A DNA stretch of 64,000 nt from Desulfovibrio oxyclinae DSM 11498 (GTDB taxonomy: Bacteria > Desulfobacterota > Desulfovibrionia > Desulfovibrionales > Desulfovibrionaceae): positions 62,001 to 126,000 of the forward strand of contig NZ_AQXE01000005.1 in the NCBI RefSeq assembly GCF_000375485.1, written 5' to 3'. A program made the translations under genes and the position numbers. The notes under the pieces are model-generated. The model saw nothing but the letters and a program-made list of their open reading frames with translations. It made no database searches and was not told the origin of the DNA. Positions 51,994 through 60,754 of the stretch are shown here, piece after piece; within the stretch, counting starts at the first letter, position 1; each line of letters begins with the position of its first letter.

Positions 51994-54048
51994 TTATTCA
52001 GTGTTTTGAGGGGGCTTTTCTACAATGCCGCAACAGTGGGCGGTGGCGGCGGGCTCTGCGCGTGAGAGCACGATCTGCAGGTCGTTGATATGTCCGTGGA
52101 TGAATCCGGCTTCGCACACGCCGAGGTAGTAGTTCCATGTGCGGCGGAAGTATTCGTCGAACCCGAGCGGAGCGATGGATTCCCAGTTCTCGTTGAAGTT
52201 GCGTCGCCACTGCCGCAGCGTATTGGCGTAATGCAGGCCCACGGCGTCCACGTTCTGCACGGTGAGGGCGGTATGACGCGTGGCGGTGGCGCAGATTCTG
52301 GTCAGCGAGGGCAGCGCTCCGCCGGGGAAGATGTGCTTGCGGATCCAGTCCATGCTTCTGCGGTAGCGGTCATAGTGTGGATCCTGAATGGTGATGACCT
52401 GAATCACCGCCACGCCGGACGGCGTCAGCAGTCGTTCAAGCGTCCGGAAGTACTCGCCGTGATAGCGGTGTCCCACGGCCTCAAGCATCTCGATGGAGAC
52501 GATGCGGTCAAACCGTTCGTTCAGTTTGCGGTAATCCTGAAAACGAATCTCCACCCTGTCTTCCAGCCCGGCCCGGCGGATGCGTTCGCGCGCGTAGTCG
52601 TACTGCTCGCGCGAGACCGTCACCCCGGTGACGCGGCATCCCCGTTCCCGCGCGGTCTGCTCGGCAAAACCGCCCCAGCCGCAGCCGACTTCCAGCACAT
52701 GGTCGTCCGGGCCGATGCAGGCCTTGTCCGCCAGCACCCGGTTCTTGCGAAGCTGCGCCTGCTCCAGATCCTCATCCGGATCGCACGGGTTGCGGTAGAT
52801 GCCGCTGGAGTAGGTCATGGTCGGGTCAAGGAAATGGGAGAAAAGCTCGTTGGAAAGATCGTAATGGGCCGAAATATTGGTGCGGGAGCCGGCCTCGTCA
52901 TTCTTTGGCGCTTTCTGGTGGCAACAGCGCTGGAACAGGCCGCAGGAGTCCAGCGCGAACCGTTTGAGGAAGTTCCCCGGCGGCACATGCACCTGCCTGT
53001 TTTCGAGAAAGAAGCGGAACAGGGCCACCAGATCGGGCGAATCCCAAAGCCCGTCGCTGTAAGCCTCGCCGAGTCCGATGTCGCCGTGCAGGGCTGCCAT
53101 GGGAAAGAAGGCATCCGAATGTATCCGCATGGACGCTTCGCTGCCGGGCCGCTCGCCGCCGAAGCGCTTTTGCGAGCCGTCTGGGAGCGAGATGGCCAAG
53201 CTGCCGCGCTCCATGCCGCGAAGGTGACGGAAAACGAAGTGGCGACAAATGGACTCCTTTATAGATTTCGCTGACTTGCTGCGTATGGTCATGGGGCTGT
53301 CTGGAGCGGGTTTGGGGTGGTAGGCGGCCTTCTTTCCGAAATGGATTTTCCCGGCTTCCCAGAGGATGCGCGGAAACGTCAGGTGTGCGGTGAACGGGCG
53401 GGTGAGGGCGGTCCTTGCAAGGACTGCGTCGGATATGGGCTGCCTTTCGCCTTCCTCCACCAACGACGCCTCGAAGACCTTTTCCCCCTCACGGTAAAGG
53501 CTCACGGTGACGTCCAGCCCGTGTCGCACATCGCCGAAGCGGAAGCGGTATTCTCCGCTGCGGTCGAAGAACGGGGAGACGTGAAAAGCCTTGTCGGCCC
53601 GGTAGCGGGCCGGGAAGCCATCCGTGCCGCCCGCTCCCGGCAGAGGGTAGACGTGTTTTTCCCCGAAGGTGTTGTTGACCTCCGCCACGCAGCCAAGGTG
53701 TTTGCCGTCCCGGAATATCCAGTAGAAGCTTACCGGGTTGAACACGTAGTTCAGGAACCGTGCGGAGGTGGCCACCAGCACGGTGTCGTGTGCGGTGAGC
53801 GCCATTCCTTGCGGCTTCAGCAGCCGGGAGAGCTTGTCGCGAACCGTGCCGGGGTCGTCTTCGAGATAGTCGGCGTCATGCACGGATGCCAGCCGAACGC
53901 GGTTGTGCCCGAACAGGCGCAGCTTCCGGTCCAGTTCGTCCAGTTCATCCACATCCAGCAGGTAGGTGTAGAGCGGATACTCGAACCGGTGCGCTTTTGG
54001 CCATGTCCGCTCGTGCCGGACGCGGCAGCTCAGCAGGCGGCTGTTCAA
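51994..54048 (-). CDS. DUF1365-cyclopropane fatty acid synthase fusion
   Basis: 684 residues. Residues ~1-235 are DUF1365 (SCRVRHERTWPKAHRFEYPLYTYLLDVDEL, FNPVSFYW, VAEVNNTFGEKHVY, PFTAHLTFPRIL), usually a separate gene beside CFA synthase. Residues ~270-670 are a CFA synthase-like methyltransferase: AHYDLSNELFSHFLDPTMTYSSGIY, VLEVGCGWGGFAEQTA, EMLEAVGHRYHGEYF. It acts on unsaturated acyl chains of membrane phospholipids with SAM. Start TTG 54048 overlaps the TGA of the FAD gene and has GGAGAA 6 bp upstream; no ATG fits. In Rhodobacter, relatives are part of furan fatty acid synthesis. Confidence 0.88.
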   Translation of the reverse strand: MNSRLLSCRVRHERTWPKAHRFEYPLYTYLLDVDELDELDRKLRLFGHNRVRLASVHDADYLEDDPGTVRDKLSRLLKPQGMALTAHDTVLVATSARFLNYVFNPVSFYWIFRDGKHLGCVAEVNNTFGEKHVYPLPGAGGTDGFPARYRADKAFHVSPFFDRSGEYRFRFGDVRHGLDVTVSLYREGEKVFEASLVEEGERQPISDAVLARTALTRPFTAHLTFPRILWEAGKIHFGKKAAYHPKPAPDSPMTIRSKSAKSIKESICRHFVFRHLRGMERGSLAISLPDGSQKRFGGERPGSEASMRIHSDAFFPMAALHGDIGLGEAYSDGLWDSPDLVALFRFFLENRQVHVPPGNFLKRFALDSCGLFQRCCHQKAPKNDEAGSRTNISAHYDLSNELFSHFLDPTMTYSSGIYRNPCDPDEDLEQAQLRKNRVLADKACIGPDDHVLEVGCGWGGFAEQTARERGCRVTGVTVSREQYDYARERIRRAGLEDRVEIRFQDYRKLNERFDRIVSIEMLEAVGHRYHGEYFRTLERLLTPSGVAVIQVITIQDPHYDRYRRSMDWIRKHIFPGGALPSLTRICATATRHTALTVQNVDAVGLHYANTLRQWRRNFNENWESIAPLGFDEYFRRTWNYYLGVCEAGFIHGHINDLQIVLSRAEPAATAHCCGIVEKPPQNTE

Positions 54049-55331
54049 AACGATTCTCCGAAATGCGCCGCGACCCGTGCTCCGGAGCGGGCTCCGTCTT
54101 CGTGGAAACCATATCCCTGATACGCGCCGCAATAAAAGGTCCGGTTGTGTCCGTCGAGTTCGGGCAGCTCCTTCTGGGTGGCCATGGAGGCCAGCGAATA
54201 CTGGGGGTGCTCGAAAAGCACGTCCTTGATGACCGTGCCGCTGATGGGCTCGCGCACGGGATTCAGCGTCACCACGTACTCTTCATGGCTCTGAATGCCC
54301 TGAAGGCGATTCATGTGATAGCTCACGCCCACCGGGGAATCCGCCGGGCGGCCCGGGTCGCGGATGAAGTTCCACGAGGCGCGACCGGCAATCCGCGGTG
54401 GCAGAAACTCTTCGTCGGTGTGCAGCACCACGCGGTTGGCGGCGTATCGCCACGGGCCAAGCAGTCTGCGTTCGTTTTCGTCCGCGTCGGAGAGCAGCCG
54501 CAGGGAATCCGAGGCGTGTGTCGCCAGCACCACCGCGTCGAAGTCCTCGGAGCCGTGGTTGGTGGCCACATGTACGCCGGTGTCGTTGCGCTTGACCGAC
54601 CAGACCGGGGTCCCGGTGCGCACCTCGCCGGTGAATGTCTTGGCAAAGGCGCGGACATAGGTGTCGCTGCCGCCTTTCACGAAGTACCACGGCGGGCGTT
54701 CCATGTAGTCCAGCAGCATGTGGTTGTCGAAAAAACGCACCAGCGCCTCGGCGGGAAAATCGTGAGCCTCGCCGTCGGGCGCGGACCAGATGGAGCCCGC
54801 CATGGGCAGCAGGTAGTTGTCCTCGAATTCCCGGCTGTAACCGTGAGCTTCCAGATATTCCCCGATGGTCACGCCCTCAAGGCGGCCTTGCTCAAGGTCC
54901 TTCTTTGCCTCGGTGCAGAAGCGCTTGATGCCGGAGATCATGCGCCAGAACACCGGAGAGATGAGGTTGCGCTTGCGTGCCAGCATCCCCCGGATGCCGG
55001 TGCCCGCGTACATGAACCCCGTGGCCGGGTCGTGGAAGGCGAAGGACATGTCCGATTCGGCCCGCTCCACACCCAGTTCGGAGAGGAAGCTGTTGAAGGT
55101 CGGGTAGTTGGGCTCGTTGAAGACGATGAAGCCCATGTCCACCGGAACCTGACCGCCGTTGCGGTTGACGCGCGCAGTGTGCGTGTGTCCCCCGAGCTGC
55201 GGTTCTTTTTCGAACAGGGTCACATGGTTGCGTCTGGAGATGAGATGGGACGCGACTATGCCTGAGATGCCGCCGCCAATGACGGCCACACGCAGGCCAC
55301 CGGAAGTGAGATCGAGATTTTGGTGAGACAT
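54045..55331 (-). CDS. FAD-dependent amine oxidase-like protein (COG2907)
   Basis: 428 residues. The N-terminus has the FAD dinucleotide motif VAVIGGGISGIVASHLISRRNHVTLFEKEPQLGGHTHT, then GFIVFNEPNYPTF and WSAPDGEA, and a C-terminal LPELDGHNRTFYCGAYQGYGFHEDGARSG that closes the flavin site. This group usually accompanies DUF1365 and CFA synthase genes; Rhodobacter UfaD-type desaturation of methylated fatty acids has been described for relatives. GGAAG precedes ATG 55331. The gene overlaps the fusion gene by four bases (TTGA). Confidence 0.86.
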   Translation of the reverse strand: MSHQNLDLTSGGLRVAVIGGGISGIVASHLISRRNHVTLFEKEPQLGGHTHTARVNRNGGQVPVDMGFIVFNEPNYPTFNSFLSELGVERAESDMSFAFHDPATGFMYAGTGIRGMLARKRNLISPVFWRMISGIKRFCTEAKKDLEQGRLEGVTIGEYLEAHGYSREFEDNYLLPMAGSIWSAPDGEAHDFPAEALVRFFDNHMLLDYMERPPWYFVKGGSDTYVRAFAKTFTGEVRTGTPVWSVKRNDTGVHVATNHGSEDFDAVVLATHASDSLRLLSDADENERRLLGPWRYAANRVVLHTDEEFLPPRIAGRASWNFIRDPGRPADSPVGVSYHMNRLQGIQSHEEYVVTLNPVREPISGTVIKDVLFEHPQYSLASMATQKELPELDGHNRTFYCGAYQGYGFHEDGARSGARVAAHFGESF

Positions 55332-55411
55332 ACCGCTTCCATACCGCAGGAAAAACGATATGGGAAGTGCTGTGGAGAGATTTTGCGAAAGATTGTCGCC
55401 CGCGTCCGTGG

Positions 55412-55954
55412 TCAGGGTTTCCGATCCGGGGCGGTCCGCAGCCGTTGCTCGCGCCGCCGCTCGATGCGGCGAATGATGATCCGGACCGGCTGGAAAATCG
55501 CCGGTCCAAGGACTGCCCATGTGCATATCCAGCCCAGAATGGCGTGCAGCAGGGGAATGCCGAGCACTTCGAACGACCCGATGGGATCGGTGACCACGAT
55601 GCGGATGATCTCGGGCACGGAGGTTTCGAAATGCTCGACGCCGAGGATGGTCTCCCCCAGCCGGAGAAACGGGATCATCAGCATGTACTGAAGCGGCGTG
55701 AAAACCAGCGATATGCCGCTGGTGACGGCCTTGTTGCAGCGGAACAGCCACGAGAGAAGGAGCGCCATGAGCGGGTTGGTGCCTATCTGCGGCCACGTGG
55801 CCGAGACGAAGCCCATGATGCAGGCCAGCGCCACCATGGCGGGCGAAGTGCCGCGCCGAAGTTCGCGCATGACCGGTTCGCGCACCCGCCGTCGCCAGAG
55901 CCGGACGGGCCAGCCTGCCTGTTCATCCCGGATAGGTTCCATGAAATCAGTCAT
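55412..55954 (-). CDS. DUF2062-like membrane protein
   Basis: 180 residues with four hydrophobic stretches. SPAMVALACIMGFVSATWPQIGTNPLMALLLSWLFRCNKAVTSGISLVFTPLQYMLMIPFLRLGE fits the DUF2062 pattern. I chose ATG 55954 with GGAAAA 7 bp upstream; another ATG two codons earlier (55960) is possible. It ends 80 bp upstream of the FAD gene on the same strand and is divergent from the SDR gene. A membrane role in the lipid-modifying cluster is inferred only from position. Confidence 0.68.
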   Translation of the reverse strand: MTDFMEPIRDEQAGWPVRLWRRRVREPVMRELRRGTSPAMVALACIMGFVSATWPQIGTNPLMALLLSWLFRCNKAVTSGISLVFTPLQYMLMIPFLRLGETILGVEHFETSVPEIIRIVVTDPIGSFEVLGIPLLHAILGWICTWAVLGPAIFQPVRIIIRRIERRREQRLRTAPDRKP

Positions 55955-56026
55955 AATCATTTTCCGTATAAAAAAACATGCTAGAGATGGATGTGACTCC
56001 CTCTCACCCTCGTCAAAGGAAACAGC

Positions 56027-56791
56027 ATGGAACACGTGGAGACAATCTGGATAACCGGAGCCACCAGCGGCATAGGGCAGGCGCTCGTGGAGCGTTTCGT
56101 GGCGGACGGAAAGCGCGTGGCGGTAACGGCCCGCAGCCGCGAGAAACTGGAAAAGCTGGCAAACGGCCGTAACGCCGTGATCCCGGTTCAGGCAGACGTG
56201 ACCGACGAAGAGGACGTGAAGCGCGCCTATGCCGAGGTCCGGGACGCGCTCGGGGTGCCTGATCTGGTCATCGCCAATGCCGGGACGCACATCAACATGG
56301 CCGCCAGCGAACTGGACGCCAAGAACTGCCGCAAGCTCATGGAAGTGAACCTCTTCGGGGCAATAACCACGCTGCTGGCGCCGCTGCCGGACATGCTGGC
56401 GCGCGGTTCCGGGCATCTCGCCGGGGTGGGGTCGCTCTCGTCCTACCGGGGATTGCCCCTTGCGGCCGCCTACGGGGCCACCAAGGCCGGGCTGAACAAT
56501 TTTCTGCAAAGCCTGCGGTTCGATGTGGAGACCTACGGGCTTTCGGTGACGGCCATCAATCCGGGGTTCGTCAAGACGCCGCTCACCGACCGGAACCCGT
56601 ATCCCATGCCCATGGTCATCAGCGCAGAGCGCGCCGCCGGATACATCGCGGACGGTCTGGCCCGCAGGAAGATGGAGATTCATTTTCCGCCGCTGTTCTC
56701 ATGGTCCTGCAAGCTGCTGCGAATCCTGCCGTATCCCGTCTATCACGCGCTGGTCAGGCGCATAACCGGAAGCCGCAACAGGAGGGGCTGA
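56027..56791 (+). CDS. short-chain dehydrogenase/reductase
   Basis: 254 residues, classical SDR: nucleotide loop ITGATSGIGQ (TGxxxGIG), ADVTD, NAG, active-site Ser in VGSLSSYRG and Y-x-x-x-K in AAYGATKAG. Probably NADP(H)-dependent, cytoplasmic. AAAGGAAAC precedes the ATG. Its TGA overlaps the ATG of the DUF3833 gene. SDR plus DUF3833 plus CFA/FAD/DUF1365 is a recurring neighbourhood in proteobacteria, so it likely acts on the same modified lipid. Confidence 0.92.
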   Translation: MEHVETIWITGATSGIGQALVERFVADGKRVAVTARSREKLEKLANGRNAVIPVQADVTDEEDVKRAYAEVRDALGVPDLVIANAGTHINMAASELDAKNCRKLMEVNLFGAITTLLAPLPDMLARGSGHLAGVGSLSSYRGLPLAAAYGATKAGLNNFLQSLRFDVETYGLSVTAINPGFVKTPLTDRNPYPMPMVISAERAAGYIADGLARRKMEIHFPPLFSWSCKLLRILPYPVYHALVRRITGSRNRRG

Positions 56792-57336
56792 TGGAAAAAC
56801 TGCTTATACCCTTGTGCGCCATGATGCTGGCCGGCTGCTCCAACATCCCCGCGTCCGAAAACGCGGCGGGCGGCACGCCCTTCGTGCTTCAGGAATTCTT
56901 TTCCGGCGAACTCGACGCCCACGGCGTCATCCTCAGCCGTGGCGGCGAGGTCCGCCGGTCCTTCAACGCGGTGATGCGCGGCAAGTGGCATCAGGAAAAC
57001 GGCGTCCTGCGAGGCGTGCTCACCGAGGACTTCGTCTTTGACGACGGCGAAAAGCTTCAGCGTCGCTGGGAGTTGATCGGAACGGGCGAAGGTCGCTTCG
57101 AAGGAACCGCGTCCGACGTGGAAGGGACCGCCGTGGTGGAAAGCGCCGGGAACGCGGTGCGCATGGATTATTCGCTGGTTGTTCCGGTGAGCGGCCGCTC
57201 CGTCACGCTGTCCGTGGAGGACTGGCTGTGGCGCATGGAGCCGGATGTGGTGGTCAACAAGAGTACCATGCGTAAATGGGGTTTTCGCGTGGGAGAGATC
57301 ATCACCACCATCATCCGCCGCAGGGACAGGAGCTAG
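56791..57336 (+). CDS. DUF3833 family lipoprotein
   Basis: 181 residues. Lipobox MMLAGC with Cys16. The mature part begins with a lipocalin-like pattern (FVLQEFFSGELDAHGVILSRGGEVRRSFNAVMRGKW, LTEDFVFDDGEKLQRRWEL) and ends LSVEDWLWRMEPDVVVNKSTMRKWGFRVGEI, the conserved DUF3833 end. It would sit in the envelope, possibly carrying a lipid. It is coupled to the SDR gene. Its TAG stop shares CTAG with the stop of the convergent dikinase gene. Confidence 0.85.
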   Translation: MEKLLIPLCAMMLAGCSNIPASENAAGGTPFVLQEFFSGELDAHGVILSRGGEVRRSFNAVMRGKWHQENGVLRGVLTEDFVFDDGEKLQRRWELIGTGEGRFEGTASDVEGTAVVESAGNAVRMDYSLVVPVSGRSVTLSVEDWLWRMEPDVVVNKSTMRKWGFRVGEIITTIIRRRDRS

Positions 57337-59804
57337 TCCAAAGCCGTTCCGGGTTTTTCGGCATGTGCGTGCAGGTCCTCAAGGCTTACGTGCCGCGTGG
57401 CTGCCTCGTGCGTGCATTCAAGGAGCACCGGCGGGGCAAGGCCTACCTCTCGCGCCTCTTCCCAACGCAGGGCGCACAGGCACCACGTATCGCCCGGCAC
57501 CAGCCCGGGAAAGCCGTGCTGCGGAGCCGGGCTGATCAGGTCGTTGCCGCGCGAGCGGGTGAACTCCAGAAAATCCTTGGTCATTCGGGCGCAGACCACG
57601 TGGCTGCCGCTGTCCTGCGGGCCGGTGCGGCAGGTGCCGTGGCGGAAGAACCCGGTCATGGGACGCCTGCCGCATGGCTGAAGCTCTTTGCCGAGCACGT
57701 TGCGGGCCGTTTCATCGTGCCGGGGTGTCGCGTCTTCCATCGTGACCAGTCCCCGGAACCCGTCCACCATGAGCCACTGTCCGGTACGGATGCGCGAAGT
57801 GGCCTCGGGAATGCCGGTGACGCAGGGGATGCCGTACTCGCGGGCGATGATGGCGCCGTGCACCAGCATGCCGCCGCGGCGCTCCACCACGGCGCAGGCC
57901 ATGGGTGCCACAAAGGTCATGTTCGGATCGAGCGCGTCACAAACCAGCACCTCGCCTTTGCGGAAGGAGAAAAGATCGTTCGGCCCCATGACCACTCTGG
58001 CCGGGCCGCGCGCTATCCCCGAAGCGGCGGGCCACCCCGTCAATCCAGGAGATTCGTCCGAAGCCGCTTTTCTTTCGTGCCACGCGAGTCCCTTGGGCAT
58101 AGCCTTCTTGGCTTCGGGTTCGGTCTCCGGCAGCTCAAGCCCGAGTGCGCGGGCGCGTTCCAGAGCTTCGTTGAATCGCGCCTGAATCCGGCCCAGATGG
58201 ATGTTGTCGTCATCACGCAACCGGTATCCGGTCCGGGCCAGTTCCAGCACCGATGCCGCAAATTCCCGTCGCTCATTGGAGAAAGCGTTCAGGAACCGCT
58301 GCTCCATATCCTCCGAACGCATGGTGGCTCCCGGCCTTGGATGCTGCGGCACCGCGTCCAGCGTGAGCCGGATAATGCCCCACGGGCCCTCGTCGCACCA
58401 TGAGGTGCTGCAGGCCAGATCGCCGAAGGTCTCCATGAACGCTTCGAGTCTGTCGGAATACGGCCCGGACTCCGGCAGTCTGCCTCCGCGCAGTTCGGCG
58501 GCCAGTTTCGGGTCGTGGCGCACCAGTTCCGCCATGTCTTCAAGCAGCGCGTTTCGTTCCACAGCCAGCAGGTGCTGACCCGATAGCAGGGTGGTGAACT
58601 CGAACGGGTCGTCGGGTGTCACCGCGTCGTTGTAGAGCATGCCGAACTGCCGGACCGTGTGCGCAAAGGGGATGAGTTCCCGCCAGTAAACGTCCCGCCA
58701 GTGGTCGAGCCGCTGCTTTCTGGTGGTCAGTTCACGCTTCAGTTCTTCCGGTGACAGGGCTTCCAGATCAAGCGCTTTCATGCGCCGGCTGTCCTCCTGC
58801 ATCTCGGGCAGGATTGCCGACTCGATGCGCTCGCGAAGATGCAACAGGTTCTCGTGGCTTCTGGTCAGGCTCAGGTACCAGGGGCGCTTGTCCGACTTGT
58901 CCCAGCCGCTCTCGTCACCACGCTCCGAGAGCGTTGTTATGGGGCGTGACTGAAGGATGACCAGTCCTTTTTCTCCCATGGTCCATTCCACGTCCTGAGC
59001 AGTGCTGAAAATTTCCTCCACCTTGCGGGCGATGCGGAACAGCTTGGCGGCCAGACCGTTGTCCACCACCTGCGGGCCCGGACTCTTGCGCCCGACGACC
59101 TCGCCGGTGGAGCGCGCAAGGAGCGTGCGTTCCGATTCAACGGCATCGTCCACCACGTCCCTTGCAAGACCGGATACCGCTTCGATGACCAACCTGCTTT
59201 CATCCGTGGGGTCCTTGGTGAACATCACTCCCGAAGCGCGGCCGGGGATCATGGGTTGGAGGATCACGCCCATTCCCGAGGCGTCCGCGCGAAGGGTCAT
59301 CTCCTTGCGGTAGAGCATGGCCCTGTCGCTCCAAAGAGATGCCCACACGATGCGCACGGCCCGAAGAATCTCGTCACGCCCGTGGACGTTCAGTTCGGTC
59401 TCGTGCATTCCGGCGTGGGACAGCCCCGAGTCTTCATTGCGACTGCACGAGCGAACCGCCAGCGGCGCATTGCCCAGATGCGTCCGAACGGCATCAAGCA
59501 GGCTTACTGCGATTGAGTCGGGAATTTTTCCCCGAAGGAACATGTTTCGCAGCGCAAGAGACGCGTCCCATATCTCCTCCCAGCGCAGGCCGTCCATGTC
59601 GGCCTCGGCCATGGCGCGCACGCGCTCGGTAAACCCGTTGTGCCGGACGAAAGCGAAGTAGGCTTCCGGAGGCAGAAAAAGCGTCGGCGGTACCGGTATC
59701 CCCTCGCGGTCCAGCCGCTGAAGATTCACGACCTTGGGGCCGGAGTCGGTGGGGAGGGACCGGCCTGCCGGGGCGGCAACGAGCGGGTGGATCGTGTCTG
59801 TCAT
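57333..59804 (-). CDS. PEP synthase/rifampicin phosphotransferase-like dikinase with DUF2237 domain
   Basis: 823 residues from ATG 59804, which overlaps the upstream stop (ATGA). Residues ~1-310 are the ATP-grasp PEP/pyruvate-binding domain (VRSCSRNEDSGLSHAGMHETELNV, PGRASGVMFTKDP, VEWTMGEKGLVILQSRP). Residues ~315-585 are helical and not recognised. The mobile phosphohistidine domain (~587-700) holds His649 in GGMLVHGAIIAREYGIPCVTGI. There is no TIM-barrel PEP domain, so it is not a full PEP synthase; the plan recalls rifampicin phosphotransferase. Residues 702-823 form a complete DUF2237 (NVLGKELQPC, MTGFFRHG, RSRGNDL, GFPGLVPGDTWCLCALRW, THEAATRHVSLEDL). Substrate unknown. Confidence 0.85.
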   Translation of the reverse strand: MTDTIHPLVAAPAGRSLPTDSGPKVVNLQRLDREGIPVPPTLFLPPEAYFAFVRHNGFTERVRAMAEADMDGLRWEEIWDASLALRNMFLRGKIPDSIAVSLLDAVRTHLGNAPLAVRSCSRNEDSGLSHAGMHETELNVHGRDEILRAVRIVWASLWSDRAMLYRKEMTLRADASGMGVILQPMIPGRASGVMFTKDPTDESRLVIEAVSGLARDVVDDAVESERTLLARSTGEVVGRKSPGPQVVDNGLAAKLFRIARKVEEIFSTAQDVEWTMGEKGLVILQSRPITTLSERGDESGWDKSDKRPWYLSLTRSHENLLHLRERIESAILPEMQEDSRRMKALDLEALSPEELKRELTTRKQRLDHWRDVYWRELIPFAHTVRQFGMLYNDAVTPDDPFEFTTLLSGQHLLAVERNALLEDMAELVRHDPKLAAELRGGRLPESGPYSDRLEAFMETFGDLACSTSWCDEGPWGIIRLTLDAVPQHPRPGATMRSEDMEQRFLNAFSNERREFAASVLELARTGYRLRDDDNIHLGRIQARFNEALERARALGLELPETEPEAKKAMPKGLAWHERKAASDESPGLTGWPAASGIARGPARVVMGPNDLFSFRKGEVLVCDALDPNMTFVAPMACAVVERRGGMLVHGAIIAREYGIPCVTGIPEATSRIRTGQWLMVDGFRGLVTMEDATPRHDETARNVLGKELQPCGRRPMTGFFRHGTCRTGPQDSGSHVVCARMTKDFLEFTRSRGNDLISPAPQHGFPGLVPGDTWCLCALRWEEAREVGLAPPVLLECTHEAATRHVSLEDLHAHAEKPGTALD

Positions 59805-60754
59805 TGGGTACTGCCTGTTCCGCCCTGCGGCGCGAGTTTTGTCGGAAACCCGCCGCGCTGGCAGACCTCCCGGCATTGATCGAAGGAAAGACGTTTCACG
59901 AAGCCGATCACGGCGGCCTCGTTTTGCATGTGCGGGTGCGTCGCCACGTCAGCCGAAGACTCTTCCTTGGCGATCAGGCGATTGTATGCCAGAGCCCGGG
60001 CGGCAAGCTGTCGTTCCGCTTCGGCATCCGGCGGGGCGTTGAGCAGATGGCGGTAAGTCAGCACGTCACCGGGCGGGAGCAAGCGTCTTCTGCCATAGTG
60101 TGTGCGGCAGATCTCTTCCATGAGGTGGACGACCCTGACCTTTCCCGTTCTGCGAAGCTGCCTGTGCATGAGCAGCACCATGAGATGGTGAATGGAACCG
60201 CACTCTACATAGGTGTCCGGCGAGTCATCGGAGGCGTCCATCACTGCCTTGGCGCGGACCGTGTCCATGTCGCGGATCTTTTCCGCATCCTCGGCAGCGA
60301 ACCGGCGAACCGCTTCGATCATGGCCCCGAAGTCACCGGTGGCGGAGGACTCGTAGTAATCCATGAGGCTGCGTGTCCATGTCCGTTCCCGCTCATAGAC
60401 GTCGCGTTCCGGGCCGCTCTCGGGAAGGTCGTCCGGCCCCTTGCCGGAGGCGAAGAACTCATGGATGGCGGCGAGTCGATCCATCCACGGGTGCACCTGC
60501 CTCACCCTAACGCCGTCACTGTGCAGCCGCTTCAGGAGTTCACACTGTTGGGCTGCGTAACGGGGAAATTCGAAATCGGTGAGCATGAGATACTCATCCA
60601 CCGGCAATTCGTTGCGCAGCATGGCCTCGAATCCGGGCGTATCCGGCTCTTCGAGCAGCACCAAGGCATGGTCCCGCATGGCGATATTCGCATACGGCAG
60701 GGTCTCGGGCCGGAACGTGGTGAAACCGAGGGTTATTGTCGGGCGCGTGGTCAT
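59801..60754 (-). CDS. conserved-looking protein of unknown function
   Basis: 317 residues, soluble, no signal peptide. I do not recognise the family. Visible features: N-terminal TTRPTITLGFTTFRPETLPYANIAMRDHALVLLEEPDTPGFEAML, suggesting a beta strand and an acidic site; a central helical region rich in Glu/Arg; SPDTYVECGSIHHLMVLLMHRQLR with a Cys and His-His pair; a helical C-terminus. The EEP and GSIHH positions are faintly like ChaN/TraB-type metallo-proteins, but that is a guess. ATGA overlaps join it both to uvsE upstream and to the dikinase downstream. Confidence 0.65.
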   Translation of the reverse strand: MTTRPTITLGFTTFRPETLPYANIAMRDHALVLLEEPDTPGFEAMLRNELPVDEYLMLTDFEFPRYAAQQCELLKRLHSDGVRVRQVHPWMDRLAAIHEFFASGKGPDDLPESGPERDVYERERTWTRSLMDYYESSATGDFGAMIEAVRRFAAEDAEKIRDMDTVRAKAVMDASDDSPDTYVECGSIHHLMVLLMHRQLRRTGKVRVVHLMEEICRTHYGRRRLLPPGDVLTYRHLLNAPPDAEAERQLAARALAYNRLIAKEESSADVATHPHMQNEAAVIGFVKRLSFDQCREVCQRGGFPTKLAPQGGTGSTQ

